NCBI RefSeq assembly: GCF_947492405.1
Contig: NZ_CANLMP010000002.1
Span: 930,001 to 994,000 of the forward strand
DNA from: an uncultured Aquimarina sp.
GTDB taxonomy: Bacteria; Bacteroidota; Bacteroidia; Flavobacteriales; Flavobacteriaceae
Reading direction: 5' to 3'
DNA length: 64,000 bases
The notes under the pieces are model-generated. The model did not search any database, had not been told where the DNA came from, and worked only from the letters and a program-made list of their open reading frames with translations. Below are positions 7,524 to 16,189 of the stretch, piece by piece. Made by a program: the position numbers and the translations under genes. Each line of letters opens with the position of its first letter. The stretch's first letter is position 1.

Positions 7524-7886
7524 CTAAGACATAGAGTGAAACGCTACTCGATTTCCCTCTGTATCAAGAAAAATAGCCATAAAGCCGTTTTCTCCAATAG
7601 AAGTTTTTGGCATTAAAACCTTTCCTCCTGCCTTCTCTACTCGAGCTAATGGAACAGATAAATCTTCTCCTCCATTAAGGTATGCAAATGTTCCTTCTTG
7701 AGAAGGAGTGTTTCCATTTCCGTGTGTTACGCAACCTCCTACGCCTCCAGCCTTATATGGGAAAAAGGCCATTTTAAATTCCATATCCATAGGTTGAAGC
7801 TCTGTCTCTAAAAGTTCGCTGTAAAACTTTACTGCTCTTTCAAAATTGGTACTTGGTATTTCAAACCAGCTAATTGCATTTGACAT
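7524..7886 (-). CDS. VOC-family (glyoxalase-like) protein
   Basis: A 120-residue single-domain protein of the vicinal oxygen chelate superfamily: it starts with WFEIPSTNFERAVKFYSELL, a typical first beta-alpha unit, and ends with GENGFMAIFLDTEGNRVAFHS, a typical metal-side strand. Members bind a metal and act as glyoxalases, dioxygenases or resistance proteins; closest in pattern are the PhnB/YdcJ-like predicted enzymes. The reaction is unknown. Divergent from the next gene. Confidence 0.85.
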   Translation of the reverse strand: MSNAISWFEIPSTNFERAVKFYSELLETELQPMDMEFKMAFFPYKAGGVGGCVTHGNGNTPSQEGTFAYLNGGEDLSVPLARVEKAGGKVLMPKTSIGENGFMAIFLDTEGNRVAFHSMS

Positions 7887-7980
7887 ATATAATATATTGT
7901 ATTGATTAAGAATATCTCAAAGGTATACGATAGAAGTCAGTAAGAAAAACATTATTTTTGAAAAAACATAGGTTTCTAAA

Positions 7981-9372
7981 ATGAAAAAAAACGAAGAATT
8001 ATTCTTTCTGATAAAGTCATTGACTAAAAGCGAAAAACGTTATTTTAAAGTAAACGCAGTAGGAAATGAAACATCAGAATACATACTATTATTTAATGCA
8101 ATTGATGCTCAAAAAAAATATAACGAAGCCGAAATTAAAGAGTTATTTAAAAACAAAGCATTTACGAATCAATTAACCACAATAAAAAATTACTTAAAGC
8201 AACGTATTTTACAATCTTTAAGAAATTATCATGCTCGAATTTCTATACAAGCAGAATTAACAGACATTCTACGTAATATAGAAATTTTATTTCATAAAGG
8301 CTTATATACCGTTTGCGAAAGCGAACTAAATCGAGCAGAGAAAAAAGCGATACATTTCCAACAAGATTTATTATTATTTCAACTTCGGGATTGGAAAAGA
8401 AAAGTACATCAGGCGTTATATCCGCAGGATTTCGAAACTTTAAAAAACATTGTCTCAAAACAAAAAACTTCACTTAACTCAACCGTAGAGTATATCAATC
8501 TTTTATTAGCAAATATTGATCCCATAAATTTCTCTTTATCTCATAAAAAAACACATCGAATTCAGAACAAAACACTAAAAACCCTTCATATATATCGAAA
8601 ACAGCTTGCAGCAAAAAACTATGAAAAAGCAAAACATACTATAGAAAAACTCATAAAAGAATGGGAACAGAATCCGAAACTACTAAAAGAGTATTTCACC
8701 ACTTACTTCTCGGTCTACAACAACTATCTTGGGTATCTGGTATTTAAAAACTTACACAAAGAAGCTTTTGTTAGAATTTTACTATTAAAACAAAAAGCAA
8801 AAGAAATTACAACTTCTTCTGCTTCCTTAATAAAAGAAACTTTGCGGCTTTATAACATTGAACTCGAGATCCATAGAAACCTTAAAGATCTTCACAATAC
8901 GCAAGAGATGATTGAGAATATTCAGGAATTCATTAGCAATAACAAAACGATGATCCCTGCTAATTACTGGCTTTCTTTCCGCTTTCAATTTGCCAACATA
9001 TACTTTCAGAAAAAAGATTATAAAAAGGCATTACATTGGATCAATGATATTCTTAATTGTCAAACCAAAAAAGATCGAAAAGATTTAATTACTTATACAT
9101 ACTGGCTTAATCTATTAGTACATTATGAACTCCAAAATGAATTTACTTTGAGATACTTGATTGATGCTATCAAAAAACATTTAAAAAAGCAAAAAAACAT
9201 AGAATCCTATGAGAAATTATTATTAAAGTTTTTATCAAAAACTGTTGAATATCCTGAAAAAGAAAAGAAAAAAGCATTTGATCAACTTTCTGAACAATTA
9301 AAGGAAGACCCGGTTCCTAAGTATATTATTGGATATCTAGATTTTAATGATTGGATTAATCATAAATATTAG
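7981..9372 (+). CDS. conserved hypothetical helical-repeat protein
   Basis: A 463-residue, Lys-rich, almost wholly helical protein without signal peptide or membrane segment. It begins KKNEELFFLIKSLTKSEKRYFK, a start seen in a family of uncharacterised Bacteroidetes proteins, and its later part looks like degenerate TPR hairpins (for example YKKALHWINDILN). A TATTTTTG box at 7953-7960 fits the -7 consensus, though no good -33 box is visible. The stop overlaps the end of the convergent response regulator by four bases. Function unknown. Confidence 0.75.
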   Translation: MKKNEELFFLIKSLTKSEKRYFKVNAVGNETSEYILLFNAIDAQKKYNEAEIKELFKNKAFTNQLTTIKNYLKQRILQSLRNYHARISIQAELTDILRNIEILFHKGLYTVCESELNRAEKKAIHFQQDLLLFQLRDWKRKVHQALYPQDFETLKNIVSKQKTSLNSTVEYINLLLANIDPINFSLSHKKTHRIQNKTLKTLHIYRKQLAAKNYEKAKHTIEKLIKEWEQNPKLLKEYFTTYFSVYNNYLGYLVFKNLHKEAFVRILLLKQKAKEITTSSASLIKETLRLYNIELEIHRNLKDLHNTQEMIENIQEFISNNKTMIPANYWLSFRFQFANIYFQKKDYKKALHWINDILNCQTKKDRKDLITYTYWLNLLVHYELQNEFTLRYLIDAIKKHLKKQKNIESYEKLLLKFLSKTVEYPEKEKKKAFDQLSEQLKEDPVPKYIIGYLDFNDWINHKY

Positions 9373-10082
9373 CTCTTCTTTTCGTCTTTTTCTGAAAGTA
9401 GTGCGAAGAAATTATTTTTATATGTGTTTCCTATAGATAATTGTCTATCAATAATCTCGATATAGTCAGAACCATAAGCAGTTATTTTATCCAGTGCAAC
9501 TATATGGGACTTATGAATACGAACAAATTGATCAAAAGGTAAGAGTTTTTCTAAATCTGTTAACTTATGATAAACGACTAATTGTTTATCTAACAAATGG
9601 ATTTTTACATAATTACTCAATCCTTCAATGTAGAGAATTTCATTATAATTTACTTTAACGTTTTTTCTATCTACTTTAAAATATTCATATGATTTAGAAA
9701 CAATTTTGGCATCATGATCATCTGTTCTTTTCGAACTTCCCACCTTATTTACAGCTCTTAAAAACCTTTCGAAAGAAAAAGGTTTTAATAAATAATCTAG
9801 CACGTTCAATTCATATCCTTCTAAAGCAAACTCCCTGTACGCTGTTGTTATAATTGTAGCAGGAGGATGATCTAAGGTTTTTAAAAAGCTTAGGCCCGTT
9901 ATTTTAGGCATTTCTATATCCAAAAACAGAATATCTACATGATATTCTTGAAGAACCATTAAAGCTTCCATTGCATTATCACACACTTGAAGCACCTCGA
10001 GATTAGGCGTATCCTCCACAAAACCTTTTACAATATTTTGTGCAATTGGCTCATCATCAACAATAAGGCATTTAAGATTCAT
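9369..10082 (-). CDS. LytTR-family response regulator
   Basis: A 237-residue regulator: a receiver domain (1-120) with the acidic pocket at DDE (9-11), phospho-acceptor D55 in FLDIEMP and K102 in LLKPF, followed by a LytTR DNA-binding domain (~138-235). It is the partner of the sensor kinase immediately upstream, with which its reading frame overlaps by 11 bases. LytTR regulators often control surface or secretion genes; the target here is unknown. Confidence 0.93.
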   Translation of the reverse strand: MNLKCLIVDDEPIAQNIVKGFVEDTPNLEVLQVCDNAMEALMVLQEYHVDILFLDIEMPKITGLSFLKTLDHPPATIITTAYREFALEGYELNVLDYLLKPFSFERFLRAVNKVGSSKRTDDHDAKIVSKSYEYFKVDRKNVKVNYNEILYIEGLSNYVKIHLLDKQLVVYHKLTDLEKLLPFDQFVRIHKSHIVALDKITAYGSDYIEIIDRQLSIGNTYKNNFFALLSEKDEKKS

Positions 10083-11127
10083 CTATGGTCAATTTAATTG
10101 TTAAGTTAACTATAAAAGAATTATTGGTTCTGCGTATATGCAAGTCTTTGTCTTTTCCATAGATCAGATCCAGACGCCGAGTCACGTTTTGAAGTCCAAG
10201 TCCTCCCCCTTCTTTAATATCTTCTTCTTTAAGTTTGGAAATACTGTTCTCTAAGGTAAAAAACAATTCACTTGTAGAAACCTTTATCTGAATAGTAATC
10301 CATCCTTTTTTTACTTCATTTTTTAGTCCATGCTTAAAAGCATTTTCTATAAAAGGTACCAGAATCAAGGGAGGAATTTCAACACTTTCTACATTACCTT
10401 CTACCCTATAGTTAATATCCACACGTTTTTCGTAGCGTTCTTTTTCTAATGCTATTATATTTTCTATTAAAGTAAGTTCTTTATTCAATGCTACTTTTTC
10501 AGTATTGGACTCATACAATGTATAACTCAAAATATCCGAAAGCTTTAAAATAAGAGCTGGAGTTTTTTTAGAATTTTCTAATGCCAATCCATAAATACTA
10601 TTTAAGGTATTGAACAAAAAATGAGGATTAGTCTGTGATTTTAGAAACTTCAACTCAGCATTAGTTTTTTCTTGTTTTAATACTTCAGTCTCATTACGCT
10701 GTTTAAACCAATCGCTGTACAGCTTAAAACCAGTAGTAAAAGCAACTGTAGTAGCTATAAGCATTATACATTGTACTAATCTGAAGAAATTTAATGGATC
10801 TATAGGTTTTCCATCTACCCATTGAGGAAAATAGATGGGGTATCCCCAATACAGTACAAAATATCGGTGTATGATTGCGGTAATTATCAAAATTACGACT
10901 AGCAAAAAAACATATAATCCAAAGTTGTTTTTATACAAATACTTTGGAATTAAAATAAACCAATTTATGTAAACGGCAATCACTCTCGTTGGCAAATACA
11001 AAAGCTCAAAAATAACAGCATCTTTAAAAGATTGACCATGTCCCCATTCTGAAATAGCAAACAACACCATAATTGCTAACCAAAATAATAGATGATATGT
11101 AATGTGTTTTATATTCAAGATTTTCAA
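10072..11127 (-). CDS. LytS/YehU-type sensor histidine kinase
   Basis: A 351-residue kinase with about four transmembrane helices in the first 140 residues (~10-25, 45-62, 70-92, 115-135), a short coiled segment, the His_kinase motif SQTNPHFLFNTLNS with phospho-acceptor H169, and a C-terminal ATPase domain with PFIENAFKHGL and GGGLGLQNV. There is no separate periplasmic sensor domain. Its end overlaps the response regulator start, so the pair is one operon. Confidence 0.92.
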   Translation of the reverse strand: MKILNIKHITYHLLFWLAIMVLFAISEWGHGQSFKDAVIFELLYLPTRVIAVYINWFILIPKYLYKNNFGLYVFLLVVILIITAIIHRYFVLYWGYPIYFPQWVDGKPIDPLNFFRLVQCIMLIATTVAFTTGFKLYSDWFKQRNETEVLKQEKTNAELKFLKSQTNPHFLFNTLNSIYGLALENSKKTPALILKLSDILSYTLYESNTEKVALNKELTLIENIIALEKERYEKRVDINYRVEGNVESVEIPPLILVPFIENAFKHGLKNEVKKGWITIQIKVSTSELFFTLENSISKLKEEDIKEGGGLGLQNVTRRLDLIYGKDKDLHIRRTNNSFIVNLTIKLTIDES

Positions 11128-11376
11128 GATACAATGGTCTACAAAATTAATATTTAAGCCACCTGTTCATTTGCTTTTATGTAAACTAAGGCAAAACTTA
11201 TGCGAAATTAGGACGCATTGTTTACATAAATCTCACGCAATTTTACGGAAAACGGATAGAGAATCAGATAAAAACTTAAATATCAGATTTTTATATTATT
11301 ATTTTTAAAAAAGATTCTAATAAAAATTCATCTTAAAATCAATCTAAAAACAACAGTAACCTAAGATAGAAACATC

Positions 11377-11880
11377 ATGAATAGAAAACAATTTTTAAAA
11401 AACAGTATGATTACTAGCAGTTTTATTGTGCTATCACCCCATATAGTATTCAGTAAGCAACAAGATGACCCACAATTAGATAAAAAAATAGTTGCAGAAT
11501 TTGTAGGTGCAGGGCATGGTAAACTCGAAAAAGTAAAAGAACTTTTGGAAGAACATCCTACACTAATTAATGCTGCGCATGATTGGAAATTTGGTGATTT
11601 CGAAACAGCATTAGGAGCAGCAAGTCACGTAGGTCATAAAGAATTAGCTAAATACCTTATCGATAGAGGTGCTCAAGCTAATATATTTACCGCAGCACTT
11701 TTTGGAAGAATCGACATTATAAAATCTATGTTGGATTATTTTCCTAATACGCTTCATGCCAAAGGTCCACATGGTTTCACTCTCTTACATCATGCTCAGC
11801 GTGGTGGAGACGACGCAAAAGAAGTTGAAGAATATCTTATTTCATCGGGAGCAAAAGAAACCAAAATCAAGCTGTATTAA
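11377..11880 (+). CDS. ankyrin-repeat secreted protein
   Basis: A 167-residue protein that starts MNRKQFLKNSMITSSFIVLS, a signal sequence resembling Tat-type substrates of Bacteroidetes but without a twin arginine. The mature part carries about three ankyrin repeats (GHGKLEKVKELLEEHP, SHVGHKELAKYLIDRGA, HGFTLLHHAQRGG), a protein-binding fold. Partner unknown. The following Crp-like regulator is in the same direction 63 bases on. Confidence 0.82.
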   Translation: MNRKQFLKNSMITSSFIVLSPHIVFSKQQDDPQLDKKIVAEFVGAGHGKLEKVKELLEEHPTLINAAHDWKFGDFETALGAASHVGHKELAKYLIDRGAQANIFTAALFGRIDIIKSMLDYFPNTLHAKGPHGFTLLHHAQRGGDDAKEVEEYLISSGAKETKIKLY

Positions 11881-11943
11881 AAATCACTTTTAAAAAAGCT
11901 GTATTTTTATTGTGTTAACAATGGAATGTTAATCTAATAAAAT

Positions 11944-12522
11944 ATGACTGACACCGAAACTATCCTGAAGAATACTTTAGTCAACTTTCATAAACTTACT
12001 GATGCCGAATTCAATGATTTTTTGAAAATTACAAAGTTCAAAAAATTAAAAAAGAAAGAATTCCTTCTGGAAAGTGGTCACTATAACCCTGGTATACTAT
12101 TCATCACTAAAGGGATTATAGGTTTATATGAAATCATTAATACAAAAGAAGTTTATACTTCTTTTTTTCTATCTTCAGATTTTGCAAGTGAAATTACAAG
12201 TCTTGCTTCTCAAAAAACTTCTACAAAAAGTATGATTGCTATTACGGATGCAGAAGGGTTTTATATCAAAAGAAGCGATCTTTTACAACTATATGATAAG
12301 TCAGCCTCTTTCGAACGGTTAGGAAGAAAGTTATTAGAGCATCTGTTAAGTGAACAACATAAATTTACTTCGATGCTCACCTCCCTGAAACCAGAAGATC
12401 GTTATAAATACATATTAAAAAACAATCCTGAACTAATTAAGCGAATTCCACTTCAATATTTAGCCTCTTATATGGGCGTCGCAAGAGAAACTCTAAGTAG
12501 AATCAGAAAAAGATCCTTATAA
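11944..12522 (+). CDS. Crp/Fnr-family transcriptional regulator
   Basis: A 192-residue protein with a cyclic-nucleotide-binding beta-roll (~15-115) and a C-terminal winged HTH (~150-190) ending in IPLQYLASYMGVARETLSR, which is typical of Bacteroidetes Crp-like regulators. The residues that bind cAMP in classic CRP are not evident, so the ligand is unknown. It precedes a small lipoprotein gene by 82 bases, a possible target. Confidence 0.88.
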   Translation: MTDTETILKNTLVNFHKLTDAEFNDFLKITKFKKLKKKEFLLESGHYNPGILFITKGIIGLYEIINTKEVYTSFFLSSDFASEITSLASQKTSTKSMIAITDAEGFYIKRSDLLQLYDKSASFERLGRKLLEHLLSEQHKFTSMLTSLKPEDRYKYILKNNPELIKRIPLQYLASYMGVARETLSRIRKRSL

Positions 12523-12604
12523 GTTTCATTTTGTGACGATAGTCACATTATTCCTTTACTCATATTTCTAGTTTCACATCGTATAAAACTTTAAAATTAA
12601 AACG

Positions 12605-13051
12605 ATGAAAAACATGATAATTCTTATGGTGTGTACTTTTTGTTTAAGTACAACCAATTGTAAGTCTCAAAACTCAGAAAAGGATATGAAAAAAGAAATC
12701 ACAGAAGTAATAGAAACATTTATAATTGCTGGAGAAAAAAGAGATATACCGGCCTTTGATACAATATTACATCCAGATTTTAGGGTTATAGTTAATCAAT
12801 ATCCTACTCCAGAAAAAACTTCGATCATTCCGGGAGCAGGATACATTGCATTAATGACACAGAAGAAAATTGGTGGTAAAAAATATGATACAGAATTTCT
12901 GCACATTAATGTTGCTAAACATTCTGCAACAGCAATTGTTCTTTTAAAAAATAAAGAAAGTAGTATGCAAGTAACTTTTCTTCTTATTAAAAATAATAAT
13001 GGAGAATGGAAAATAATGTCTGATTTGGCAATTCAAAACCCAAATTCTTAA
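12605..13051 (+). CDS. NTF2-like (DUF4440-type) lipoprotein
   Basis: A 148-residue lipoprotein: signal peptide with lipobox around STTNC (lipid-bearing C19) and a mature domain resembling SnoaL/NTF2-like DUF4440 proteins (a helix with ITEVIETFIIAGEKRDIPAFD, the FRVIV strand, and a closing GEWKIMSDL). Such domains bind small hydrophobic ligands or act as isomerases; no catalytic residue can be assigned. It lies downstream of the Crp-like gene. Confidence 0.75.
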   Translation: MKNMIILMVCTFCLSTTNCKSQNSEKDMKKEITEVIETFIIAGEKRDIPAFDTILHPDFRVIVNQYPTPEKTSIIPGAGYIALMTQKKIGGKKYDTEFLHINVAKHSATAIVLLKNKESSMQVTFLLIKNNNGEWKIMSDLAIQNPNS

Positions 13052-13061
13052 TAGTAAAGCT

Positions 13062-13090
13062 AAAGCCCGTATTTCTATAATACGGGCTTA
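13062..13090. terminator. hairpin between convergent genes
   Basis: An 11-base stem (AAGCCCGTATT / AATACGGGCTT) with a 5-base loop lies between the NTF2-like gene and the minus-strand lipoprotein gene. T runs are poor on both sides, so efficiency is uncertain, but it can serve both strands. Confidence 0.6.
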
Positions 13091-13116
13091 TTAATTATTT
13101 ATTGATAACGTTTTTA

Positions 13117-14013
13117 CTAATGAGCTTCATTAGGTTTAGAATTTCCATACAATGGCAGCCCTTCTAAAGGATACAATAGATCTTTATTAAATTCATCAAA
13201 TTTGTATTCCGAAAGTGTAAAATAATAAACGTAACTCTCTTCTTTTTTAGGTGAAAGTAACTGAATACTTACTTTGCTAGGTAAATATGTTCCGATACTA
13301 GTTTCTCTGCGATCAAATCTAACAGTACCATGCTGTAATCCTTTCGGCATAGTAATGAAAAAATCATTGATTGTAACTTCTGTAAGATCTATGAATCCGG
13401 TTTCTTTATTTATATAAATTAACCAACGATCATACTGGTTATTTGGTGCTTCTGACCCCCAGGTAGCATACACCAAATCGTATTGTTTATTCTCAAATTC
13501 CTTTTCTCCTGCATATCTTATTACTGTAGCTTCTAGCATCCTAAAAGGAGATTCTAATATATAATGGTATGTAGCCAAACCCCAAATATAACGGTCATGT
13601 TGGTGCTTCTTAAATCTATCCTTATCATTACTTGTTTTATACCCTTGCCATGATTGTAACCCTTGTATGATTCCTTTTTTTCTACCTTCTAGATATTCTA
13701 ACTGACCGTCGAAGGTATTTGTAGCAAAACGAAACTGGAGATCGTTTTTATTATTACCAGGAAAAGCATTCATAGGCATTACAAGCCAACCTTTTTTCCA
13801 GTTAAATTGTGCAGTAACTTCATACACATCTGTGTTAGAGAATTTATCATACCCCATCTTTTTCATAGAGGTTTCTAAAAGTTCTCTTCCCTTAGTGTCG
13901 GCTTGATCTGGATTGTTTACTAAATAATCACTACGTAGATCAACAGATTTGCAGGATTGTAGAAGTAGGATTGAGATAAAAAAAAGTGATATTTTTATTA
14001 ATAATTTCATCAT
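13117..14013 (-). CDS. hypothetical lipoprotein, possibly LolA/LppX-like
   Basis: A 298-residue lipoprotein: signal peptide ending LLLQSCKSV (C21). The mature part is beta-strand-rich, with a GxxxTGFIDLTEVTI-like stretch and YLPSKVSIQL, which resemble the half-barrel lipid-binding folds of LolA-like outer-membrane proteins; this comparison is by eye. It is the last gene of a minus-strand unit with an SRPBCC protein (14 bases away) and a TetR regulator, and faces a divergent unit encoding an RND lipid exporter. A role in handling envelope lipids is inferred, not shown. Confidence 0.65.
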   Translation of the reverse strand: MMKLLIKISLFFISILLLQSCKSVDLRSDYLVNNPDQADTKGRELLETSMKKMGYDKFSNTDVYEVTAQFNWKKGWLVMPMNAFPGNNKNDLQFRFATNTFDGQLEYLEGRKKGIIQGLQSWQGYKTSNDKDRFKKHQHDRYIWGLATYHYILESPFRMLEATVIRYAGEKEFENKQYDLVYATWGSEAPNNQYDRWLIYINKETGFIDLTEVTINDFFITMPKGLQHGTVRFDRRETSIGTYLPSKVSIQLLSPKKEESYVYYFTLSEYKFDEFNKDLLYPLEGLPLYGNSKPNEAH

Positions 14014-14027
14014 TTTTTAGATTAAAA

Positions 14028-14498
14028 TTAGACAGTAGTTTTCTTTTGTAAATTTTTTAAAGCTTTCTTCATCACTGACGGTAACATGATGTTTTTAGCC
14101 ATCCATTTCTTAATAATATTCCCGTTAGGATCATAGTACTGCGTCCAGATAACTTCTGTCCCCTCAATTTTTTCTGTAAGTTGGAAGTATCCCAAATGGT
14201 TTTTAACAATATGCATATCAGCAATCATGTATGCATATCCATATGGTGGATCCCAGTGCACTATCTTTTCTTCTAATAAATCCGGACCGAATTGACAATT
14301 ACGCTCACACCCTTCTCCCCATTCACCTTGTGAATTGGCTTTTGTAAGATCTACTTCTTTAATCATAGGCATCCAGGAAGTCATTCCTTTATGATCAGAA
14401 ACCACGTCCCAAACCTTATGAATAGGCGCGTGTATAAATCTCTCTATTCGAAGTTGTTTTGGGGCGACAGTAAATTGTTTTACATCAAGTACTTCCAT
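14028..14498 (-). CDS. SRPBCC (START-like) family protein
   Basis: A 156-residue protein with the SRPBCC signature: a first strand RIERFIHAPIHKVWDVVSDH, the following WMPMI segment, and a long C-terminal helix (residues ~128-150). These proteins bind hydrophobic ligands in a deep cavity (polyketide cyclase/Bet v 1-like). The ligand is unknown. No signal peptide, so it is cytoplasmic. It lies between a TetR regulator and a lipoprotein gene, and a TAGACCA site like that in front of the regulator stands 15 bases upstream of its start. Confidence 0.85.
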   Translation of the reverse strand: MEVLDVKQFTVAPKQLRIERFIHAPIHKVWDVVSDHKGMTSWMPMIKEVDLTKANSQGEWGEGCERNCQFGPDLLEEKIVHWDPPYGYAYMIADMHIVKNHLGYFQLTEKIEGTEVIWTQYYDPNGNIIKKWMAKNIMLPSVMKKALKNLQKKTTV

Positions 14499-14512
14499 TT
14501 TGTTTCTATAAA

Positions 14513-14526
14513 TTAGACCATTCTAC
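14513..14526. promoter_or_regulatory. candidate TetR site upstream of the SRPBCC gene
   Basis: The sequence TTAGACCATTCTAC shares its first eight bases with the dyad at 15166-15183 in front of the regulator gene and contains inverted TAGA/TCTA arms. Position just upstream of the SRPBCC start suggests a second operator of the same regulator; this is inferred from the match alone. Confidence 0.4.
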
Positions 14527-14548
14527 TTATTTTAATATCAAAAAAATA

Positions 14549-15130
14549 TTAAGCTCTTATAAATTCAAAAGTCATTTTCAACCAAGTATCCATATCTTTT
14601 CTTGACCTTTCTACTTTCATTTTAAAAAAAGTTCCATAAAAACCTGAATGCAAGTAATTTGCAATTTCCTTAGCACCGAATCTATTAGTAATTTCCTTAG
14701 CTTCTTGTCCTTTTTTAACAATCTCTGCGATCAAATCCAGCCAGTGATCAAACTGCTCTTTAGTTTCTTTGGCCAAAGAATCATACAATCTGCCTGTTTC
14801 ATTTCCCATATTATTTATTAAACATCCACTACAAAAATTGTCATCTTCATTATAACCAATTAACAATTTGTAAAACGATTTTAGAGTATTAATTGGAGTT
14901 TCTGTTGATTCCTGAAAAATTCCTTTGAGCCAACTCCTATTTCCTTCTCCATAATATTGGATTACCTGTATGGCAAAATCTTCTTTCGATTCAAAAAAAT
15001 TGTAAAAAGATCCTTTTGGAATACCAGCTTCTTTTAGGATTTGATTAATCCCAACATGATGGTATCCATTCTTTCGAATCACCTGGTAACCGACTTCTAA
15101 AATATCCTCTTTATTATGTTTATATCCCAT
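14549..15130 (-). CDS. TetR/AcrR-family regulator
   Basis: A 193-residue repressor with an N-terminal TetR HTH (residues ~8-52; GYHHVGINQILKEAGIPKGS and FYNFFESKEDF) and a C-terminal ligand-binding domain resembling the YcdC/TetR_C_16 type with a CLINNMG motif. It heads the minus-strand unit with the SRPBCC and lipoprotein genes and is divergent from a second TetR gene 290 bases away. A near-palindrome at 15166-15183 in its own upstream region is a likely autoregulatory operator. The ligand is unknown. Confidence 0.92.
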   Translation of the reverse strand: MGYKHNKEDILEVGYQVIRKNGYHHVGINQILKEAGIPKGSFYNFFESKEDFAIQVIQYYGEGNRSWLKGIFQESTETPINTLKSFYKLLIGYNEDDNFCSGCLINNMGNETGRLYDSLAKETKEQFDHWLDLIAEIVKKGQEAKEITNRFGAKEIANYLHSGFYGTFFKMKVERSRKDMDTWLKMTFEFIRA

Positions 15131-15165
15131 TTTGAAATGGTAAATATATAAAAAAAAAAATCAAA

Positions 15166-15183
15166 TTAGACCAAATGGTTTAG
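15166..15183. promoter_or_regulatory. candidate operator for the minus-strand TetR
   Basis: An imperfect dyad, TTAGACCA-AA-TGGTTTAG, with exact inner arms ACCA/TGGT, lies 36 bases upstream of the minus-strand tetR start. Half of it recurs at 14513. Dyads of this type close to a tetR start commonly serve autoregulation. Confidence 0.5.
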
Positions 15184-15372
15184 TTTTGATTCGAACTTAA
15201 TTACTAGCTATATCCTAAAACTTAGGAAAAGATAAAAATAGTCCATATAGCTATTCTAATTAAAACGTTTTAACCAAAAAGAAATCAAAAATTTAAAACT
15301 AGCGAAGTATATAATTAAAGTATTGATTGTTAATTAATTAAAATGATTAAACAAAAATTTAACATAATAAAA

Positions 15373-15403
15373 TTTGTATCCTAGACGAGTGGTCATATTT
15401 TTG
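15373..15403 (+). promoter_or_regulatory. promoter of the plus-strand tetR with an embedded operator
   Basis: TTTG (15373-15376) and TATTTTTG (15396-15403) are spaced by 19 bases, a full match to the Bacteroidetes -33/-7 consensus. The 13-base element GACGAGTGGTCAT (15384-15396) lies between the boxes, where a bound repressor would block polymerase. Similar elements recur at 16040 and 16164. The start codon follows 18 bases after the -7 box. Confidence 0.7.
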
Positions 15404-15421
15404 TGATCCCAAAATTAGAAA

Positions 15422-16018
15422 ATGTCAAAGACACTTAAACACGAAATAAAAGCAGATCACCTTTTAGAAAAGGGATTGGAAATTATATGGTCTAAAGGGT
15501 ATAATGGCACTAGTGTTAATGATATTGTAAAAGCTGCAGAAGTTCCTAAAGGTTCTTTTTATTTTTATTTTGATAGTAAAGAAGATTTTGCGATAAAAGC
15601 ATTAGACAAATATTTTACGATGCAATTCACTCCTGCATTAGAAGTTCTAAAGCATAGTGATGGATCACCCAAACAACGGTTATTAAATTTCTATGAGTTC
15701 CGAATCACGGTGCTTAAGGAGCAGCTAGAATGTAAAATGGGTTGTTTAGGATGCAATATCAGCAATGAAATGTCCGAACATAACGAAAATATTAGAAATG
15801 CCGTACTGGATAGACACAATCTAATTAAAAATGAAATTATTACAGTAGTTAAAGAAGCACAACAATTGGGTGAAATAAGTTCTTCTGTAAATGCTGAAGA
15901 TCTCGTAGGGTTTATTGAAGATGCCGGAAAAGGTGCAATGACGACCATGAAAGAAATGCAGGACTCATATCCTGTCGATAATCATATACATATCGTGAAG
16001 AGTATGTTAATCAAATAA
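15422..16018 (+). CDS. TetR/AcrR-family regulator of the RND export locus
   Basis: A 198-residue TetR repressor with the HTH at residues ~12-55 (GYNGTSVNDIVKAAEVPKGS, then FYFYFDSKEDF) and a Cys-containing C-terminal domain (KMGCLGCNIS around residue 103) of the same subfamily as the divergent TetR at 14549. It precedes the RND/MMPL transporter gene by 171 bases in the same direction. One 13-base element lies inside its own promoter and two in the intergenic gap before the transporter, so it probably represses both itself and the exporter. The ligand is unknown, perhaps a fatty acid derivative. Confidence 0.92.
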   Translation: MSKTLKHEIKADHLLEKGLEIIWSKGYNGTSVNDIVKAAEVPKGSFYFYFDSKEDFAIKALDKYFTMQFTPALEVLKHSDGSPKQRLLNFYEFRITVLKEQLECKMGCLGCNISNEMSEHNENIRNAVLDRHNLIKNEIITVVKEAQQLGEISSSVNAEDLVGFIEDAGKGAMTTMKEMQDSYPVDNHIHIVKSMLIK

Positions 16019-16039
16019 TTTTTTTTTAGTTTATAAATA

Positions 16040-16052
16040 GACGACCGGTCAA
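16040..16052. promoter_or_regulatory. candidate TetR operator 2
   Basis: GACGACCGGTCAA, centred on the perfect 8-base palindrome GACCGGTC, is the most symmetric of three related elements (others at 15384 and 16164). It lies 22 bases after the tetR stop and 138 bases before the transporter start, directly before an ATTTTTG stretch that resembles a weak -7 box. Confidence 0.55.
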
Positions 16053-16163
16053 TTTTTGATTTATAAATAAAAATAAAAAGACCTGTCCTAATATATTAAA
16101 TCAAAACGTCTTAATAAGTAAATAGTAACAACAAGCACTTAGTCAATCATGTAATTTTCATAA

Positions 16164-16175
16164 TCGACTGGTCAA
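16164..16175. promoter_or_regulatory. candidate TetR operator 3
   Basis: TCGACTGGTCAA matches the other two elements in the core CGAnYGGTCAA and ends 15 bases before the start codon of the RND/MMPL transporter gene, a position suited to repression of that gene. Confidence 0.5.
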
Positions 16176-16189
16176 CTAATTTCAAAAAA

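Noticed and set aside
15691-15948. Minus-strand frame inside the plus-strand tetR
   Set aside because: It is fully within a recognisable TetR gene and has no homology features.
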